From: Anaerolineaceae bacterium
GTDB lineage: Bacteria; Chloroflexota; Anaerolineae; Aggregatilineales; Phototrophicaceae
Length of the DNA stretch: 64,000 bases
Direction of reading: 5' to 3'
Assembly: GCA_016124855.1 (NCBI GenBank)
Contig: WGMX01000054.1
Coordinates: forward strand, 80,882 to 144,881
Below are positions 34,626 through 44,361 of the stretch, piece by piece. Both the position numbers and the translations under genes were made by a program. The notes beneath the pieces are model-generated. The model saw only the letters and a list, made by a program, of their open reading frames with translations. It was not told the origin of the DNA and ran no database searches. Each line of letters starts with the position of its first letter. Within the stretch, counting starts at the first letter, position 1.

Positions 34626-35948
34626 ATGCGCCGAATCTGGATTGTGCTGAGCATTTTGCTGTGGGTTCGTGTAGCGGCAGCACAAGGTGACGCATTAAGC
34701 GCCAGCAAACCTAATTTGCTTACGAAACAGGATGTTTACGGACAGCCGACACTGTATGCCGAAGGTACGCTGCGCAATAGCAGTGCTGACCGGTCTTTCA
34801 CAAATATTGAGCTGGAGGCCACCGCTTACGATGCGGAAGGAAACGAAGTGGGTGAAGGACTCGGTTATGTGGCGAATGCCTGTGGAGCCTCGCTCCTACC
34901 AGATTTTGTTTTGAGTCCCGGAGCCGAACAGTTTTATGTCATTCCGCTTGAGCTTTATGACTCTGACGCCAAGGTCGAACGGGTAGATATTCAAATAGAC
35001 TCATCACCGGCTGATGTTCTTGCAGCAACTGAAAGTCCTTTAGGTGCAGGGATAAAGAAAATTGACAACCGTGAAGTGGCACAGGTCGAATGGATTGATG
35101 ACCAAAGCCTACGTTACGCCGAAGGCTGTCACCGTGACTTATTCACAGATTGGACATGGCGCACTTACGACTTACGCACAGGCGCAGTTAGTGTAACGCC
35201 GCATCCTAAAGCTGAATTGGTGACAGAGGCATTGCGCCGGCAGTTGGGCTTACTTGATCCGCTGTATTTCCAACACTCTATGCTGACGTTTGATCCCAAC
35301 GGACGACGATTGGTTTACCAGACTGAATTGAATACGGTTTTAAGTGCTGAGAGTGATGGCTCATTTAAACGCCGGATGTTGGATAAATTATCAGACCGCA
35401 CCTTACAAGGCATCAGTTGGTTGGATAAAGGGATTTTTCTAGCTTATTACTATGGCGCGGTAGGTGACCCTGTGACTTATTTTACGGCTAATGTGGACAA
35501 CCGTATTTTAAGCGAAACACCCGCAAATAGTACGCCCTCTATCATTACGCCGGGCTCCAGTCCAAACGGAGAAAATGTAATCATTGGGCTGGAAGTCAAA
35601 GGTCAAACGGGCTATTACGACAAACGGGCTGCCTATGAAACCACTACCCTGTTATTCGAGTCGCCTTTACCCGGAAACAATTGGCCGGGGCCACTTTACG
35701 AAAAGGACTCCGATGACGCCTCTTTCATTTACATGGCTGTTCCCAAAGATGATAGCGCAACTTTGGTCTGTTATAACGTCCAATCCAAAAGCACTTACGA
35801 CTTAACCACGCTTCCACTGCAATTAACCGACGACGAGCAGGCATGGTGGTGGCTTTCGCCCAACCATAACACGATTGCGCTGGCGGCGGACGGTATTCAC
35901 GGCGGTTTGTGGTTGATTAACCTTAATGCGACCAAGGCATGTGAATAA
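34626..35948 (+). CDS. Secreted protein with FxLYD-like and propeller-like regions
   Basis: 440 residues from ATG 34626 after AAAGGAA; signal peptide MRRIWIVLSILLWVRVAAAQ. Residues ~20-125 look like an FxLYD/DUF3426-type beta-sandwich (LYAEGTLRNSSADRSFTNIELEATAYDAEGNEV). The rest resembles a degenerate TolB propeller (FDPNGRRLVYQTE, SPNGENVIIGLEV, LSPNHNTIALAADG). No catalytic motif. It ends two bases before the transporter gene. Confidence 0.72.
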   Translation: MRRIWIVLSILLWVRVAAAQGDALSASKPNLLTKQDVYGQPTLYAEGTLRNSSADRSFTNIELEATAYDAEGNEVGEGLGYVANACGASLLPDFVLSPGAEQFYVIPLELYDSDAKVERVDIQIDSSPADVLAATESPLGAGIKKIDNREVAQVEWIDDQSLRYAEGCHRDLFTDWTWRTYDLRTGAVSVTPHPKAELVTEALRRQLGLLDPLYFQHSMLTFDPNGRRLVYQTELNTVLSAESDGSFKRRMLDKLSDRTLQGISWLDKGIFLAYYYGAVGDPVTYFTANVDNRILSETPANSTPSIITPGSSPNGENVIIGLEVKGQTGYYDKRAAYETTTLLFESPLPGNNWPGPLYEKDSDDASFIYMAVPKDDSATLVCYNVQSKSTYDLTTLPLQLTDDEQAWWWLSPNHNTIALAADGIHGGLWLINLNATKACE

Positions 35949-35950
35949 CT

Positions 35951-36811
35951 GTGACGATTATTGCCTTCGTGCTAGTGCTGGTTTCGGCCTCTTTACATGC
36001 GACATGGAATTTTCTATCGAAGCGGGCGGGTGGTGACACAGCCTTTGTTTGGTTATTCAGCCTGCTGGCCACAATTATCTACTTGCCGCTGGCGATTGCG
36101 ATCATCGTTATCCAGAAACCACAGTTAGGCGCACCAGAGCTAACGGCGCTGGCGATAACCTGCTTGCTGCATATTGCCTACTACTTATTCCTAAATTGGG
36201 GCTATCAAGTCGGCGATTTGTCGCTGGTTTACCCGATTGCGCGTGGGGCTGGGCCGCTGCTAGCCTCAATCGGCGCGATTATCCTACTAGGTGAGCGTCC
36301 TTCTCCACTTGCACTTGGTGGTATGCTGCTGATTTCGGTGGGCATTGTCATCTTAACGGGCGGCACTTCTAAAACTCATCACGGAAGTATTCGGATGGGC
36401 ATTATTTACGGGCTGTTGACCGCCGTTGCCATTGGCGCATATACACTCCAAGATAAGCAGGTTGTTGGTTTTTATCTCGTGCCTCCGCTTATTTTGACGT
36501 GGGCAAGCAATTTTGTGCGGTTAGTGGTGCTTGCGCCTCATGCGCTGCGCCATTGGAATCGGGTGAAGTTCAATTGGCAGACCTATAAACGAGAGGCTTT
36601 TAGCGTTGGTGTTCTCGATTCGCTGTCATATATCCTGTTTCTAATTGCACTTTCAAGCGGTCTGGTGACTCAGCTTTCTCCACTGCGGCAAACGAGTATT
36701 TTGATGGGCGCTTTTCTCGGAACGCGCTTGTTATCCGAAGAAGGTGGTCGCCGGCGAATGATGGCAGCATTAGTGATGATGATCGGTGTCATTGTGCTGG
36801 CAGTAGGTTAA
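35951..36811 (+). CDS. EamA/DMT superfamily transporter
   Basis: 286 residues, ten membrane helices in two repeated EamA halves. The first half has ASLHATWNFLSKRAGG and YPIARGAGPLLASIGAIILLGERPS, the second VGVLDSLSYILFLIALSSGLVTQLSPLRQTSILMGAFLGTRLLSEEG. The substrate is unknown; the family exports or imports small metabolites. The GTG start is two bases after the preceding stop, so translation is probably coupled. Confidence 0.88.
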   Translation: MTIIAFVLVLVSASLHATWNFLSKRAGGDTAFVWLFSLLATIIYLPLAIAIIVIQKPQLGAPELTALAITCLLHIAYYLFLNWGYQVGDLSLVYPIARGAGPLLASIGAIILLGERPSPLALGGMLLISVGIVILTGGTSKTHHGSIRMGIIYGLLTAVAIGAYTLQDKQVVGFYLVPPLILTWASNFVRLVVLAPHALRHWNRVKFNWQTYKREAFSVGVLDSLSYILFLIALSSGLVTQLSPLRQTSILMGAFLGTRLLSEEGGRRRMMAALVMMIGVIVLAVG

Positions 36812-36955
36812 TAGTCCTATTTTCTGATAGTCCAACCGACCCGTTTTAGGGTTTTAACCTGACGATTGCTCTACGGGACGCACTACTGCCCCCTAAAAAT
36901 GCCTATAATGAGATAGATTATGTAGTTTTGATTCTGACGAAAAAGGAGGCTAACG

Positions 36956-38383
36956 ATGAAGTGGCGAAAATGGAGTGTCTTTGGCGTGTTGTTCGCCATG
37001 TTCAGTTTATTCATACTGCAACCGAGTACTTGGGTTGCGGCACAGAGTTATTCTTGGACAGGCGAATATTATAATAATCCTTATTTACAAGGTTCACCGG
37101 CTTTCACCCGTACCGATGGCGTACTGGCATTTGACTTTGGCAATAATTCCCCCGGCAACGGCGTTGGCAGTGATGGATTCTCCGTTCGTTGGACGGCATT
37201 AGCTGCGTTTGGCGGCGGAACCTATCGCTTTTGGGCGTTAGCCGACGATAACATCAAAATTACGCTGGATGATGGTTATACACCGATATTGAGCACGTTT
37301 GGGCAAACGCAAATCGGCCAAATTGTTTCGGCTGATGTGCCGATGACGGCAGGTGTACATAAGGTGCGTGTCGACTATCAAGAAATTTCCGGCAGCGCCT
37401 ATGCTTATGTGAATTGGGCTCCATCAGGTGCGAGCGGCCCGAACTTCCCTGTTCCGCAAGTCTCCTACTCGAATATCAATAATGGACAGTGGGCAGCCCA
37501 ATATTTTAACAATGCAAGTTTGTCAGGTTCACCTGTGCTGACCCAGACTGAAGGCAGCCCAAGCCACAATTGGGGAAGTGGTTCTCCGGGCGCAAGTGTC
37601 CCGATAGACAATTTCTCGGCACGCTGGACAAGTACACAAGCCTTGGACGCAGCCAACTACCAACTATCCGTATCGGCTGACGATGGTGTACGCGTGTTTG
37701 TTGATGGTAACTTGGTGATTAACGAGTTCCATTCTGCTTCGAATACCACCTATACCGCCAACCTTAATCTGGGGGTAGGGCAGCACACCATCGTCGTCGA
37801 ATACTATGAAGCGGGTGGTAATGCATTTCTGAACTACAACTTGAATCGGGTTACTTCAGTTATCGTCACCCAGCCCAATGTCAACCCGGTCAATACAGGG
37901 ACTACCGCGACTGTCACGGCGGCCCGCCTAAACGTGCGCGATAATCCGAATGCCAGCGCGACCATTTTGACCAAGATTAACATCCGTGAAGTGTATCCGG
38001 TCGTCGGCAAAAATGGAGACTCATCGTGGTATCAAATCAACGTAAACGGCGTTGTCGGGTGGGTGTCCGGTCGATTTGTCACAATTGGTGGAAACCAGAA
38101 TGTGACTGTGGTCGCGGCGGGCGTTCCTAACGTTGCCCAGCCGGTAGATACCGGATTTGATGTGACAGCCTTGACGACACTAAATGTTCGCAATGCACCA
38201 TCGACGCGTGGCACAACCGTTGTCGCCAAGATGCAGCGTAATGAAACGGCGCGAATTATCGGGCGGACATCCAATAACTTGTGGTGGCAGATCAACTATA
38301 ACGGCACAGTCGGTTGGGTCAGTTCAACCTACGGACGGATTCAAGGCGGGGCTGTTGTGGGGCAAATTCCGGTTACCGGTTAA
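36956..38383 (+). CDS. Secreted PA14-PA14-SH3-SH3 protein
   Basis: 475 residues; GGAGG precedes the ATG and TATAAT lies at 36904-36909. Signal peptide MKWRKWSVFGVLFAMFSLFI, cut near VAAQS. Two PA14-like domains (~33-160 and ~178-305: WTGEYYNNPYLQGSPAFTR, WAAQYFNNASLSGSPVLTQ, SADDGVRVFVDGNLVINEFH) often bind glycans. Two SH3 domains follow (~320-380 LNVRDNPNASATILTKI; ~400-460 LNVRNAPSTRGTTVVAKM). Probably a cell-surface binding protein. A terminator follows. Confidence 0.88.
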   Translation: MKWRKWSVFGVLFAMFSLFILQPSTWVAAQSYSWTGEYYNNPYLQGSPAFTRTDGVLAFDFGNNSPGNGVGSDGFSVRWTALAAFGGGTYRFWALADDNIKITLDDGYTPILSTFGQTQIGQIVSADVPMTAGVHKVRVDYQEISGSAYAYVNWAPSGASGPNFPVPQVSYSNINNGQWAAQYFNNASLSGSPVLTQTEGSPSHNWGSGSPGASVPIDNFSARWTSTQALDAANYQLSVSADDGVRVFVDGNLVINEFHSASNTTYTANLNLGVGQHTIVVEYYEAGGNAFLNYNLNRVTSVIVTQPNVNPVNTGTTATVTAARLNVRDNPNASATILTKINIREVYPVVGKNGDSSWYQINVNGVVGWVSGRFVTIGGNQNVTVVAAGVPNVAQPVDTGFDVTALTTLNVRNAPSTRGTTVVAKMQRNETARIIGRTSNNLWWQINYNGTVGWVSSTYGRIQGGAVVGQIPVTG

Positions 38384-38420
38384 GGGAAGTTTTGTTATCT
38401 GACTGTGAATTGTCGTGAAG

Positions 38421-38449
38421 TGGGGCGGTATTGATCGCCCCATTTTATT
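38421..38449. terminator. Intrinsic terminator between convergent genes
   Basis: TGGGGCG (38421-38427) pairs with CGCCCCA (38436-38442), followed by TTTTATTT. Confidence 0.7.
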
Positions 38450-39108
38450 TACATGACCGCGAGTACAACTAGGGGGATAATCGCGCCGACAATGGCTCCG
38501 GCGATGACTTGTGCCAGTGTATGTCGCTGCAAGCGGAGACGGGCTGCCCCAACAATCGGTAGCAGCGGCGATACGAACAAAGCCGGCGCTGCGCCGAAAA
38601 CGATGCCTGTTGCAACCAGCGCCACGCTTATGCTCATAGCGTGCATACTAATCTGCCAAGCGAAAGTAATGACCAACATGACCGCTAATTCCACCAGCGT
38701 AATCGCAGCGATTAACGGCAAGATCGAAGGCGCGTTCATCAAGCGTAGAACTTCCCACGCTAGAATGGCACAAACGATGGAGACGGCAAACGGGAGGAAG
38801 CGTTCTTGACGCTCTTTCATATGCAAATCGCTGATTTTGCCCCCACGTACACGCCATGCGATGAAGAGAATGGGCATGACGCAAACCAAAATACCGTAAG
38901 TCAGCGCCCACATTAATCCTTGAAGGCGATTTTCGGCAAAATGAAACGCGATGATAAATACCAGAACACTCCATACCATCGGTGGGCTAAATAAGTTGGA
39001 GACAATCCGTGCCCAGCGTGCATTCATAAGTGATGATGCGTTCAATACCTGTTCCTCTGCAAAATACCAATAGGGGCGGAGATAATGATACCAAATGTTT
39101 GCAACCAT
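38449..39108 (-). CDS. PAP2-like membrane phosphatase family protein
   Basis: 219 residues from ATG 39108 (a GTG at 39117 is possible). Six membrane helices. ISDLHMKERQERF stands at the first loop, ISMHAMSIS resembles the second PAP2 motif (SxHa), and RLRLQRHTLAQVIAGAIVG resembles the third (SRxxxxxHxxxD) with Gln/Ala in place of Asp. The family removes phosphate from lipids such as undecaprenyl pyrophosphate; the imperfect third motif makes activity uncertain. Confidence 0.75.
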   Translation of the reverse strand: MVANIWYHYLRPYWYFAEEQVLNASSLMNARWARIVSNLFSPPMVWSVLVFIIAFHFAENRLQGLMWALTYGILVCVMPILFIAWRVRGGKISDLHMKERQERFLPFAVSIVCAILAWEVLRLMNAPSILPLIAAITLVELAVMLVITFAWQISMHAMSISVALVATGIVFGAAPALFVSPLLPIVGAARLRLQRHTLAQVIAGAIVGAIIPLVVLAVM

Positions 39109-39252
39109 TATTTTCACTCTAGCACAGGTTTAATGAAATTTGATGTAGAGATGTTTAAGCTTGTGTTAGAGACCCATAGTTCTCTCATGACATAAATCCT
39201 ACTCTGCTGTTTCCGGTTTCATGCACAGCTACGAATGACAGCTCCTGAATGT

Positions 39253-40485
39253 TCATTTTAATTTGGCGAGGTAATTTTTTCCCTCGAAGATGGCACGGGT
39301 GCGGCGCGATTCGTAAAGTGCGTCTGCATCAAGGAGGCCAAGAATTTCTCGCGTTAAGGCTGCTGTACGCAGCGACCCGGTGATGACGATGAGCGTACTG
39401 GACGCTTTTAGCGCCTCATCTACAGCCGTTTGGAAATCCGGTTGGATGGCTATCTGTGCTTGCTTGAGAGCTGCCGTTTGTCCGATTTCGTCGGCAGTAA
39501 GCGCGCGGTGACTCGAAGTTTGTGTTAATGTGATTTGAAATCGAGGATGATCAAATTCAGCGAGAAAGTCATGAACGGACTTATCCCGCAGCATTCCGAT
39601 AATCAGTTGAACCGTTGCAGTAGGGTTTAGTTGCTCGATTGCTGCCCGTAATCGTTTGGCGCTGTTGGGTGTATGCGCGCCATCAATCAGAATCGTTTTT
39701 CCATCCAGCGAACGGCGTTCCATACGTCCCATAAGTTGAACGTCCGGTGAGGTGTCAGGTAATGCAATAGTCGGGATTATTCCGCGCTGGATGAGATTGG
39801 CGCAGGCTTTTACAGCTAAAGTTGACAGCGGTTCAATGGTCATAGTGGCTTGCTGAGAGCTTGCTTCTTCTCGCAGCAGGGCTTCAACTTCAGCGACTTG
39901 TGGCGCAGCAATTGCATAACCCTGTGCTTGAATGATGCCTGCCTTATGACTGGCAATCGACTCCAGCGTGCCGCCGAGCATAGCCGCGTGTTCATACTCG
40001 ATAGGTGTAATGACGGCTAGCGTGTTGTGGACAATGTTGACCGCATCATACCGTCCGCCAATACCAATTTCGAGCACAGCAATGTCAACCGCCTGCTGTC
40101 GAAACCACCAAAGTGCTAAAGCGGTTGCTAGTTCAAAAGTGCTGTAATAGGTAACTAGCTTTTTGGCAGCTTGATTGACAATTTGCAAGCCTGCAGTCAA
40201 ATCGACTTGGGTAATCATTTGACCGTTAATCACAAACCGTTCACGGAAACTGTGTAAGTGTGGGCTGGTGAACAACCCGACATTGAGGTGATCGTTCATC
40301 AATGCTGCGATTTGATGGCAGGTTGTTCCTTTGCCAACCGAACCCGCTGTGACAACACATGGATAGGCGTGCTGCGGATTGTCGAGCGCCTCGACCAACC
40401 GCCGCATATGATCGAGCGAGTGGGGTAAGTCACTCGCCCGAATAGGTTGGCTAAGGATTTCGAGGGCTTCGTAATAATCAATCAA
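39253..40485 (-). CDS. folC: Folylpolyglutamate synthase / dihydrofolate synthase
   Basis: 410 residues, TTG start. It adds glutamate to folates and, in many bacteria, makes dihydrofolate from dihydropteroate. Motifs: P-loop GSVGKGTTCHQIAALM, TSPHLHSFRERFVING, GIGGRYDAVN and ITPIEYEHAAMLGGTLESIASHKAGII, ILIDGAHTPNSAKRL. Mur-ligase fold. Its start overlaps the HAD stop by four bases (TTGA), so the two genes are coupled. Confidence 0.95.
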   Translation of the reverse strand: MIDYYEALEILSQPIRASDLPHSLDHMRRLVEALDNPQHAYPCVVTAGSVGKGTTCHQIAALMNDHLNVGLFTSPHLHSFRERFVINGQMITQVDLTAGLQIVNQAAKKLVTYYSTFELATALALWWFRQQAVDIAVLEIGIGGRYDAVNIVHNTLAVITPIEYEHAAMLGGTLESIASHKAGIIQAQGYAIAAPQVAEVEALLREEASSQQATMTIEPLSTLAVKACANLIQRGIIPTIALPDTSPDVQLMGRMERRSLDGKTILIDGAHTPNSAKRLRAAIEQLNPTATVQLIIGMLRDKSVHDFLAEFDHPRFQITLTQTSSHRALTADEIGQTAALKQAQIAIQPDFQTAVDEALKASSTLIVITGSLRTAALTREILGLLDADALYESRRTRAIFEGKNYLAKLK

Positions 40486-41243
40486 AGGGAATGTTGTTCC
40501 AAATACGTCACAGCGGCGGGAAGTTCGCGCAAGGAATGCATAATGCCGGTCGGGTGCACCGTTTGCTCCGGCCCATAGGGGAATTCTTCGGCGCGTGTAA
40601 ATGGATCAAGATGATAAAGAGAATCGGGAATAAGCGTAGCGCGCGGCTTCCACAAGGTTTTAAAGCCGTGACCTGACGGGTACAGCACATCATCGTCGTA
40701 GAGATCGCCGACCATAATCGACAGCTTGGCTTGTTCAGGCCAATCACCGAAGAAATGACGGTGCTTCTTGAGACCGTTGTGTGTGTCCGGTGTGAGCGTA
40801 TCAGTAACAAGTGGTGTGATTCCCAGCGCGTCCATCACTTGAAGCTGGTATTTGGCAAGCCCTTTGGTGGCAATCACAATCGCGCGGTGGGGAGCAGCCA
40901 ATTCTTGCAGCGACTCCAGCGCGTATTCGAGAAGCGTCGAATGGGATTTAGCATAGGTGTTTACCAACTCGGTGACGCTGGTGGTAATTGACACACCCAA
41001 GCGTTTGGCAACCGTCAGTGAAATATCATCCATATCCATCGCCAGAATGGCAGGTATATTGTCATCACGCTGACGGGCATTGTTTTCATCCTCAATCATT
41101 TGCAGGATATCTGCCCCTGATAGACCTGATTTTTGAGCCATTTCACCGACGACTTGGGGCCAAACGGCTCTTTCAAAAGGGTTTAGCTGGAGTGTGCCGT
41201 CAAGGTCAATAAAAACCACGGTTTGGTATATAGTGTTGGACAA
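40482..41243 (-). CDS. HAD-superfamily hydrolase
   Basis: 253 residues, TTG start after GGGTGAACAA. VVFIDLDGT holds the nucleophile Asp and acid/base Asp of HAD motif I, VIATKG the motif II Thr with the following Lys, and VGDLYDDDVLYPSGHGFKTLW the motif IV acids. A helical cap covers ~20-100. It likely dephosphorylates a small metabolite. Coupling with folC hints at folate or pterin phosphate metabolism (dihydroneopterin phosphate removal), which is inference. Confidence 0.88.
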   Translation of the reverse strand: MSNTIYQTVVFIDLDGTLQLNPFERAVWPQVVGEMAQKSGLSGADILQMIEDENNARQRDDNIPAILAMDMDDISLTVAKRLGVSITTSVTELVNTYAKSHSTLLEYALESLQELAAPHRAIVIATKGLAKYQLQVMDALGITPLVTDTLTPDTHNGLKKHRHFFGDWPEQAKLSIMVGDLYDDDVLYPSGHGFKTLWKPRATLIPDSLYHLDPFTRAEEFPYGPEQTVHPTGIMHSLRELPAAVTYLEQHSL

Positions 41244-41337
41244 TTGTTCACCCGGATTTGACGATTAAGCAGCGTTGGACTATTCAATATTGACCCCCAC
41301 GCCTAATGTTGACTTTAGGTAGTGAGGGAATTGGCAA

Positions 41338-42270
41338 TTATTTGCCGTGAACAACCAAATCTTTGAGTGCCGGTTCAGCCTTTGGGTATTGAAACTGGTA
41401 ACCCGCTTCTTCTAGGCGTTTGGGGACAGCGCGTTGGCCTTCCGTCAATAACATTGCCAGTTCGCCAAATGCTAATTTAAAGGCGAAGGCCGGCGCGGGC
41501 AAGAATGACGGACGCTTGTAGACGCGCCCCAAAACAGTCGCGAGTTCCGCATTGCTGAGGACGTCAGGTGCGCTCAAATTATAAGCGCCGCTGGCATTTT
41601 TGTTATCCAGCAAGAAGCGAATCGCACCGACTTCGTCATCGATATGTATCCACGGCATTTGCTGCTTGCCGTCGCCAATTCGCCCGCCAACAAATAATTT
41701 GAACGGGAGAGACAGTTGCGGCAGAACGCCGCCTTTGGTGGACATCAAAATGCCGGTACGAATAATCACACGGCGAACGCCCATTTTTTCGACAGGTTCG
41801 GTGACTGCTTCCCACTGAACACACGTTTGGGCAAGGAAATCCCCTCCGGGTGCATGGTCTTCTGTAATATCTTCACTGCCGTGTGTACCATAATAGCCAA
41901 CTGCCGAGGCTTGTATCAACACATCGGGTTTGTTTTTGGCGGCACTGATGGCTTCGACAACCGCTTTGCCTGCGTTGATGCGGCTTTCGACGATACCTAT
42001 TTTGCGCGCTTTCGTCCAGCGGCTCGGCGGGAAGCCCTCACCAGCAATGCTTTCGCCAGCGAGGTTGATGATTGCACCCGCGCCGTCAGCGAGTTCGCCC
42101 CAGCCCTTCGCGGTGCGGGCATCCCACTCGACGAGCTGTATACTTCCATCAAGTCCGCTGGTTTTATTGGTGTTGCGCGTGAGGACGATTACTTCATGAT
42201 GATCGTGCGCCAAACTGTTTGCTACTGCTTTGCCAATCAGCCCTGTTCCCCCGGTAATGATTACACGCAT
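41338..42270 (-). CDS. TIGR01777 family oxidoreductase (epimerase-like)
   Basis: 310 residues from ATG 42270, with GGAGG upstream. Rossmann motif ITGGTGLIGKAVANSL at the N-terminus, INLAGESIAGEGFPPSRWTKARK (~65-88), QASAVGYYGTHGSE (catalytic Tyr region), and the C-terminal DUF1731 domain RPSFLPAPAFAFKLAFGELAMLLTEGQRAVPKRLEEAGYQFQYP. This is the YfcH/SulA-like family; its substrate is unknown. Confidence 0.93.
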   Translation of the reverse strand: MRVIITGGTGLIGKAVANSLAHDHHEVIVLTRNTNKTSGLDGSIQLVEWDARTAKGWGELADGAGAIINLAGESIAGEGFPPSRWTKARKIGIVESRINAGKAVVEAISAAKNKPDVLIQASAVGYYGTHGSEDITEDHAPGGDFLAQTCVQWEAVTEPVEKMGVRRVIIRTGILMSTKGGVLPQLSLPFKLFVGGRIGDGKQQMPWIHIDDEVGAIRFLLDNKNASGAYNLSAPDVLSNAELATVLGRVYKRPSFLPAPAFAFKLAFGELAMLLTEGQRAVPKRLEEAGYQFQYPKAEPALKDLVVHGK

Positions 42271-42366
42271 GTCAGTCTGCCTCCGGTCAATAGATAGAAT
42301 AAATCTCCCCTTCATTTGATTGTATCTTTGGCTAGGAACAAGCGTCAACAGATGCTCATCGGTTGT

Positions 42367-44361
42367 TCAGCTTTCGGATGAGATAATCCCTACAAAACCT
42401 AAACTAACATAAGTTTTTCCGGCGACAGGCAGCCGCTGGTTGGGGTCATCGGCGTCGTACAGCCCGACGATGATTTGATAATTTCCCGCTGTGAGGACAG
42501 TGGGGAGTGCAAGCCCATGTTGGTCAGTTATGATGGTATCCGGCAGCCAACTGGTCGTGGGTTGTGATCCGCCAGCCGGTTCGCTGTCGCGTTGAGCGAC
42601 CAAAACGCCGCCAGAGTTGAGCAGTTGGACAAACACTTTAAAACGCTTGGTTAAGGCAGCGTCGGTTCGCCATTCCAATTGAATCTGGATGACATCGCCG
42701 GGGCGGAAAGTACGACTGCTAATGGCCGCGTGTTCCAGCAAGATCGAGTCGCCAAAACGTTTGAAGATCGGCTGTGTATCGGTCATGGTTACAGGCGTAA
42801 CATACTGAGCGAAACGCACATCCCCATACCAGATATCTTGTCCTGCTTCATAGGTTGTACTGTCCAGTGTGTTCTCAACAATGTGATTCGGGTCACGTTC
42901 GGATTCACCCCAAAATAGGACAAAAATCCGTTGATGCTCGGTGATAATTTTTTGAACGGTTGCCAGTGTTTGAGCGTCATCCCCGCCCAAGCCTGCCGGA
43001 AGGGGATAGACCGGTGCTGCGCCGTGATAGTAATAACGAAACACTTCTTCTTGATTGGGCGCATCGAGAATAATGGCATCTCCTTCACGTGGATGAGCCG
43101 TAATGGTTTGAACCATGCTGCGATAATCAGCCCGTTGGAAATGGAGGTCGCCATAAAGCGGTTGCAACCCATTGACGAGATAGATCAGCAGCCATATCGC
43201 CTGTAAAACGGTCAGAATCAAGGTGATGCGGTCAAGACGATAGCCGCGCTGTGACAGCGCCCACCAACCGCCGACGCCCGCCCCCATCAACAGCGCAAAT
43301 CCGATTTGCGCGGGCAGCAGAAATTTGAGGTTGGCAGGACGAAACAGGCCGAGCGCCAGAAATAGAAAAACAGGCAGCACCGCCCAAAGAATAGGGACTA
43401 AGGTTGACCACAAAACCGCTTTGCCACGCAGCCACAGCCAGCCGATCAATCCACCGAGCAGCAGCAGCAAGGCAACCGGTAAATAATTTATAGCATTAGG
43501 AACGAATTCATAGGTGATACCCAGCGTGAACCAACCGCCGATGATGCCCAGCGCTTCACCAGCCGGAATCGGCGTACCCGTGCTCGGCCATTGGGTGACT
43601 TGGCGTAAAGCTGTCGGCAGCCACGGCAGGAACAGAAGAATGGTGACGACATTAGATGCAAAGTAAGTACCGAGTATCGAGTACCGGGTACCGAGAGTAG
43701 AAACACGACGAAGTATCGAGAGGGCAAACCACAGCAGGAAGATGACACCCTGTGCCAGCATAATGAAGGGGTAGGCGTACTGGGTGTAAAGGCCAGCGGC
43801 GTTGATGAGTGCCAGCACCAAGCCCCATCGTAGGGACAGGATATATCCTGTCCGCGTATTCTTGAGTAAACCCACCAACGCCCACATGCCCGCCGAACCC
43901 CACAGCGCCAGCAGCGCATACATCCGCGCTTCTTGGGCGTAATAGATGCTAAACGTATTCAGCGCGACCAGCGTCGCAGCCGTTAGTCCGGCAGCGGGAT
44001 TGAACAGTTTTTTGCCCAGCGCAAAGGTGAAGGCAACACTCAGGATGCTGGCGAGTGTAGATAGCGAACGCAGCGCGACTTCACTGCTGCCGGTTAGATC
44101 ATGCCATAGGGCCAGCAGCCAATAATATCCCGGCGGGTGAATATCCCGTGAGGCATTCGAGGCAATATCCGCGAAGTTACGGGTTGCTTGGACGTAGGCG
44201 TTGCCCTCATCATTCCACAGCGATTGTGTGCCGAGGTGATGAAAGCGCAGTGCCGCAGCGATAAAAATAATTAACACAGAGACACTGAGGCTCAAAGACA
44301 CAGAGGTTAAAGCTTCTTTGTGCCTTTGCGTCTTTGCGTCTTTGTGTTGAAATGTATTCAT
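42367..44361 (-). CDS. GT39-type membrane glycosyltransferase
   Basis: 664 residues from ATG 44361. The first ~22 residues (MNTFQHKDAKTQRHKEAL) are encoded by a dispersed CAAAGACGCAAAG-type repeat and are probably not functional. Then about eleven membrane helices with the catalytic loop SLWNDEGNAYVQATRNF (Asp-Glu) and DIHPPGYYWLLALW, as in PMT/ArnT enzymes (GT-C). A soluble beta-sandwich follows from ~400 to 664. The ATG overlaps the stop of the upstream glycoside hydrolase gene by one base. Confidence 0.85.
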   Translation of the reverse strand: MNTFQHKDAKTQRHKEALTSVSLSLSVSVLIIFIAAALRFHHLGTQSLWNDEGNAYVQATRNFADIASNASRDIHPPGYYWLLALWHDLTGSSEVALRSLSTLASILSVAFTFALGKKLFNPAAGLTAATLVALNTFSIYYAQEARMYALLALWGSAGMWALVGLLKNTRTGYILSLRWGLVLALINAAGLYTQYAYPFIMLAQGVIFLLWFALSILRRVSTLGTRYSILGTYFASNVVTILLFLPWLPTALRQVTQWPSTGTPIPAGEALGIIGGWFTLGITYEFVPNAINYLPVALLLLLGGLIGWLWLRGKAVLWSTLVPILWAVLPVFLFLALGLFRPANLKFLLPAQIGFALLMGAGVGGWWALSQRGYRLDRITLILTVLQAIWLLIYLVNGLQPLYGDLHFQRADYRSMVQTITAHPREGDAIILDAPNQEEVFRYYYHGAAPVYPLPAGLGGDDAQTLATVQKIITEHQRIFVLFWGESERDPNHIVENTLDSTTYEAGQDIWYGDVRFAQYVTPVTMTDTQPIFKRFGDSILLEHAAISSRTFRPGDVIQIQLEWRTDAALTKRFKVFVQLLNSGGVLVAQRDSEPAGGSQPTTSWLPDTIITDQHGLALPTVLTAGNYQIIVGLYDADDPNQRLPVAGKTYVSLGFVGIISSES
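44271..44350. repeat. CACAGAG / CAAAGACG-type dispersed repeat inside the glycosyltransferase 5' end
   Basis: The plus strand reads ACACAGAGACACTGAGG, CAAAGACACAGAGG and later repeats of TTTGCGTC. Similar words occur at 50189-50212 and 53617-53638 and partly at 17374-17425. Here the repeat supplies the first ~30 codons of the gene. Confidence 0.55.
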
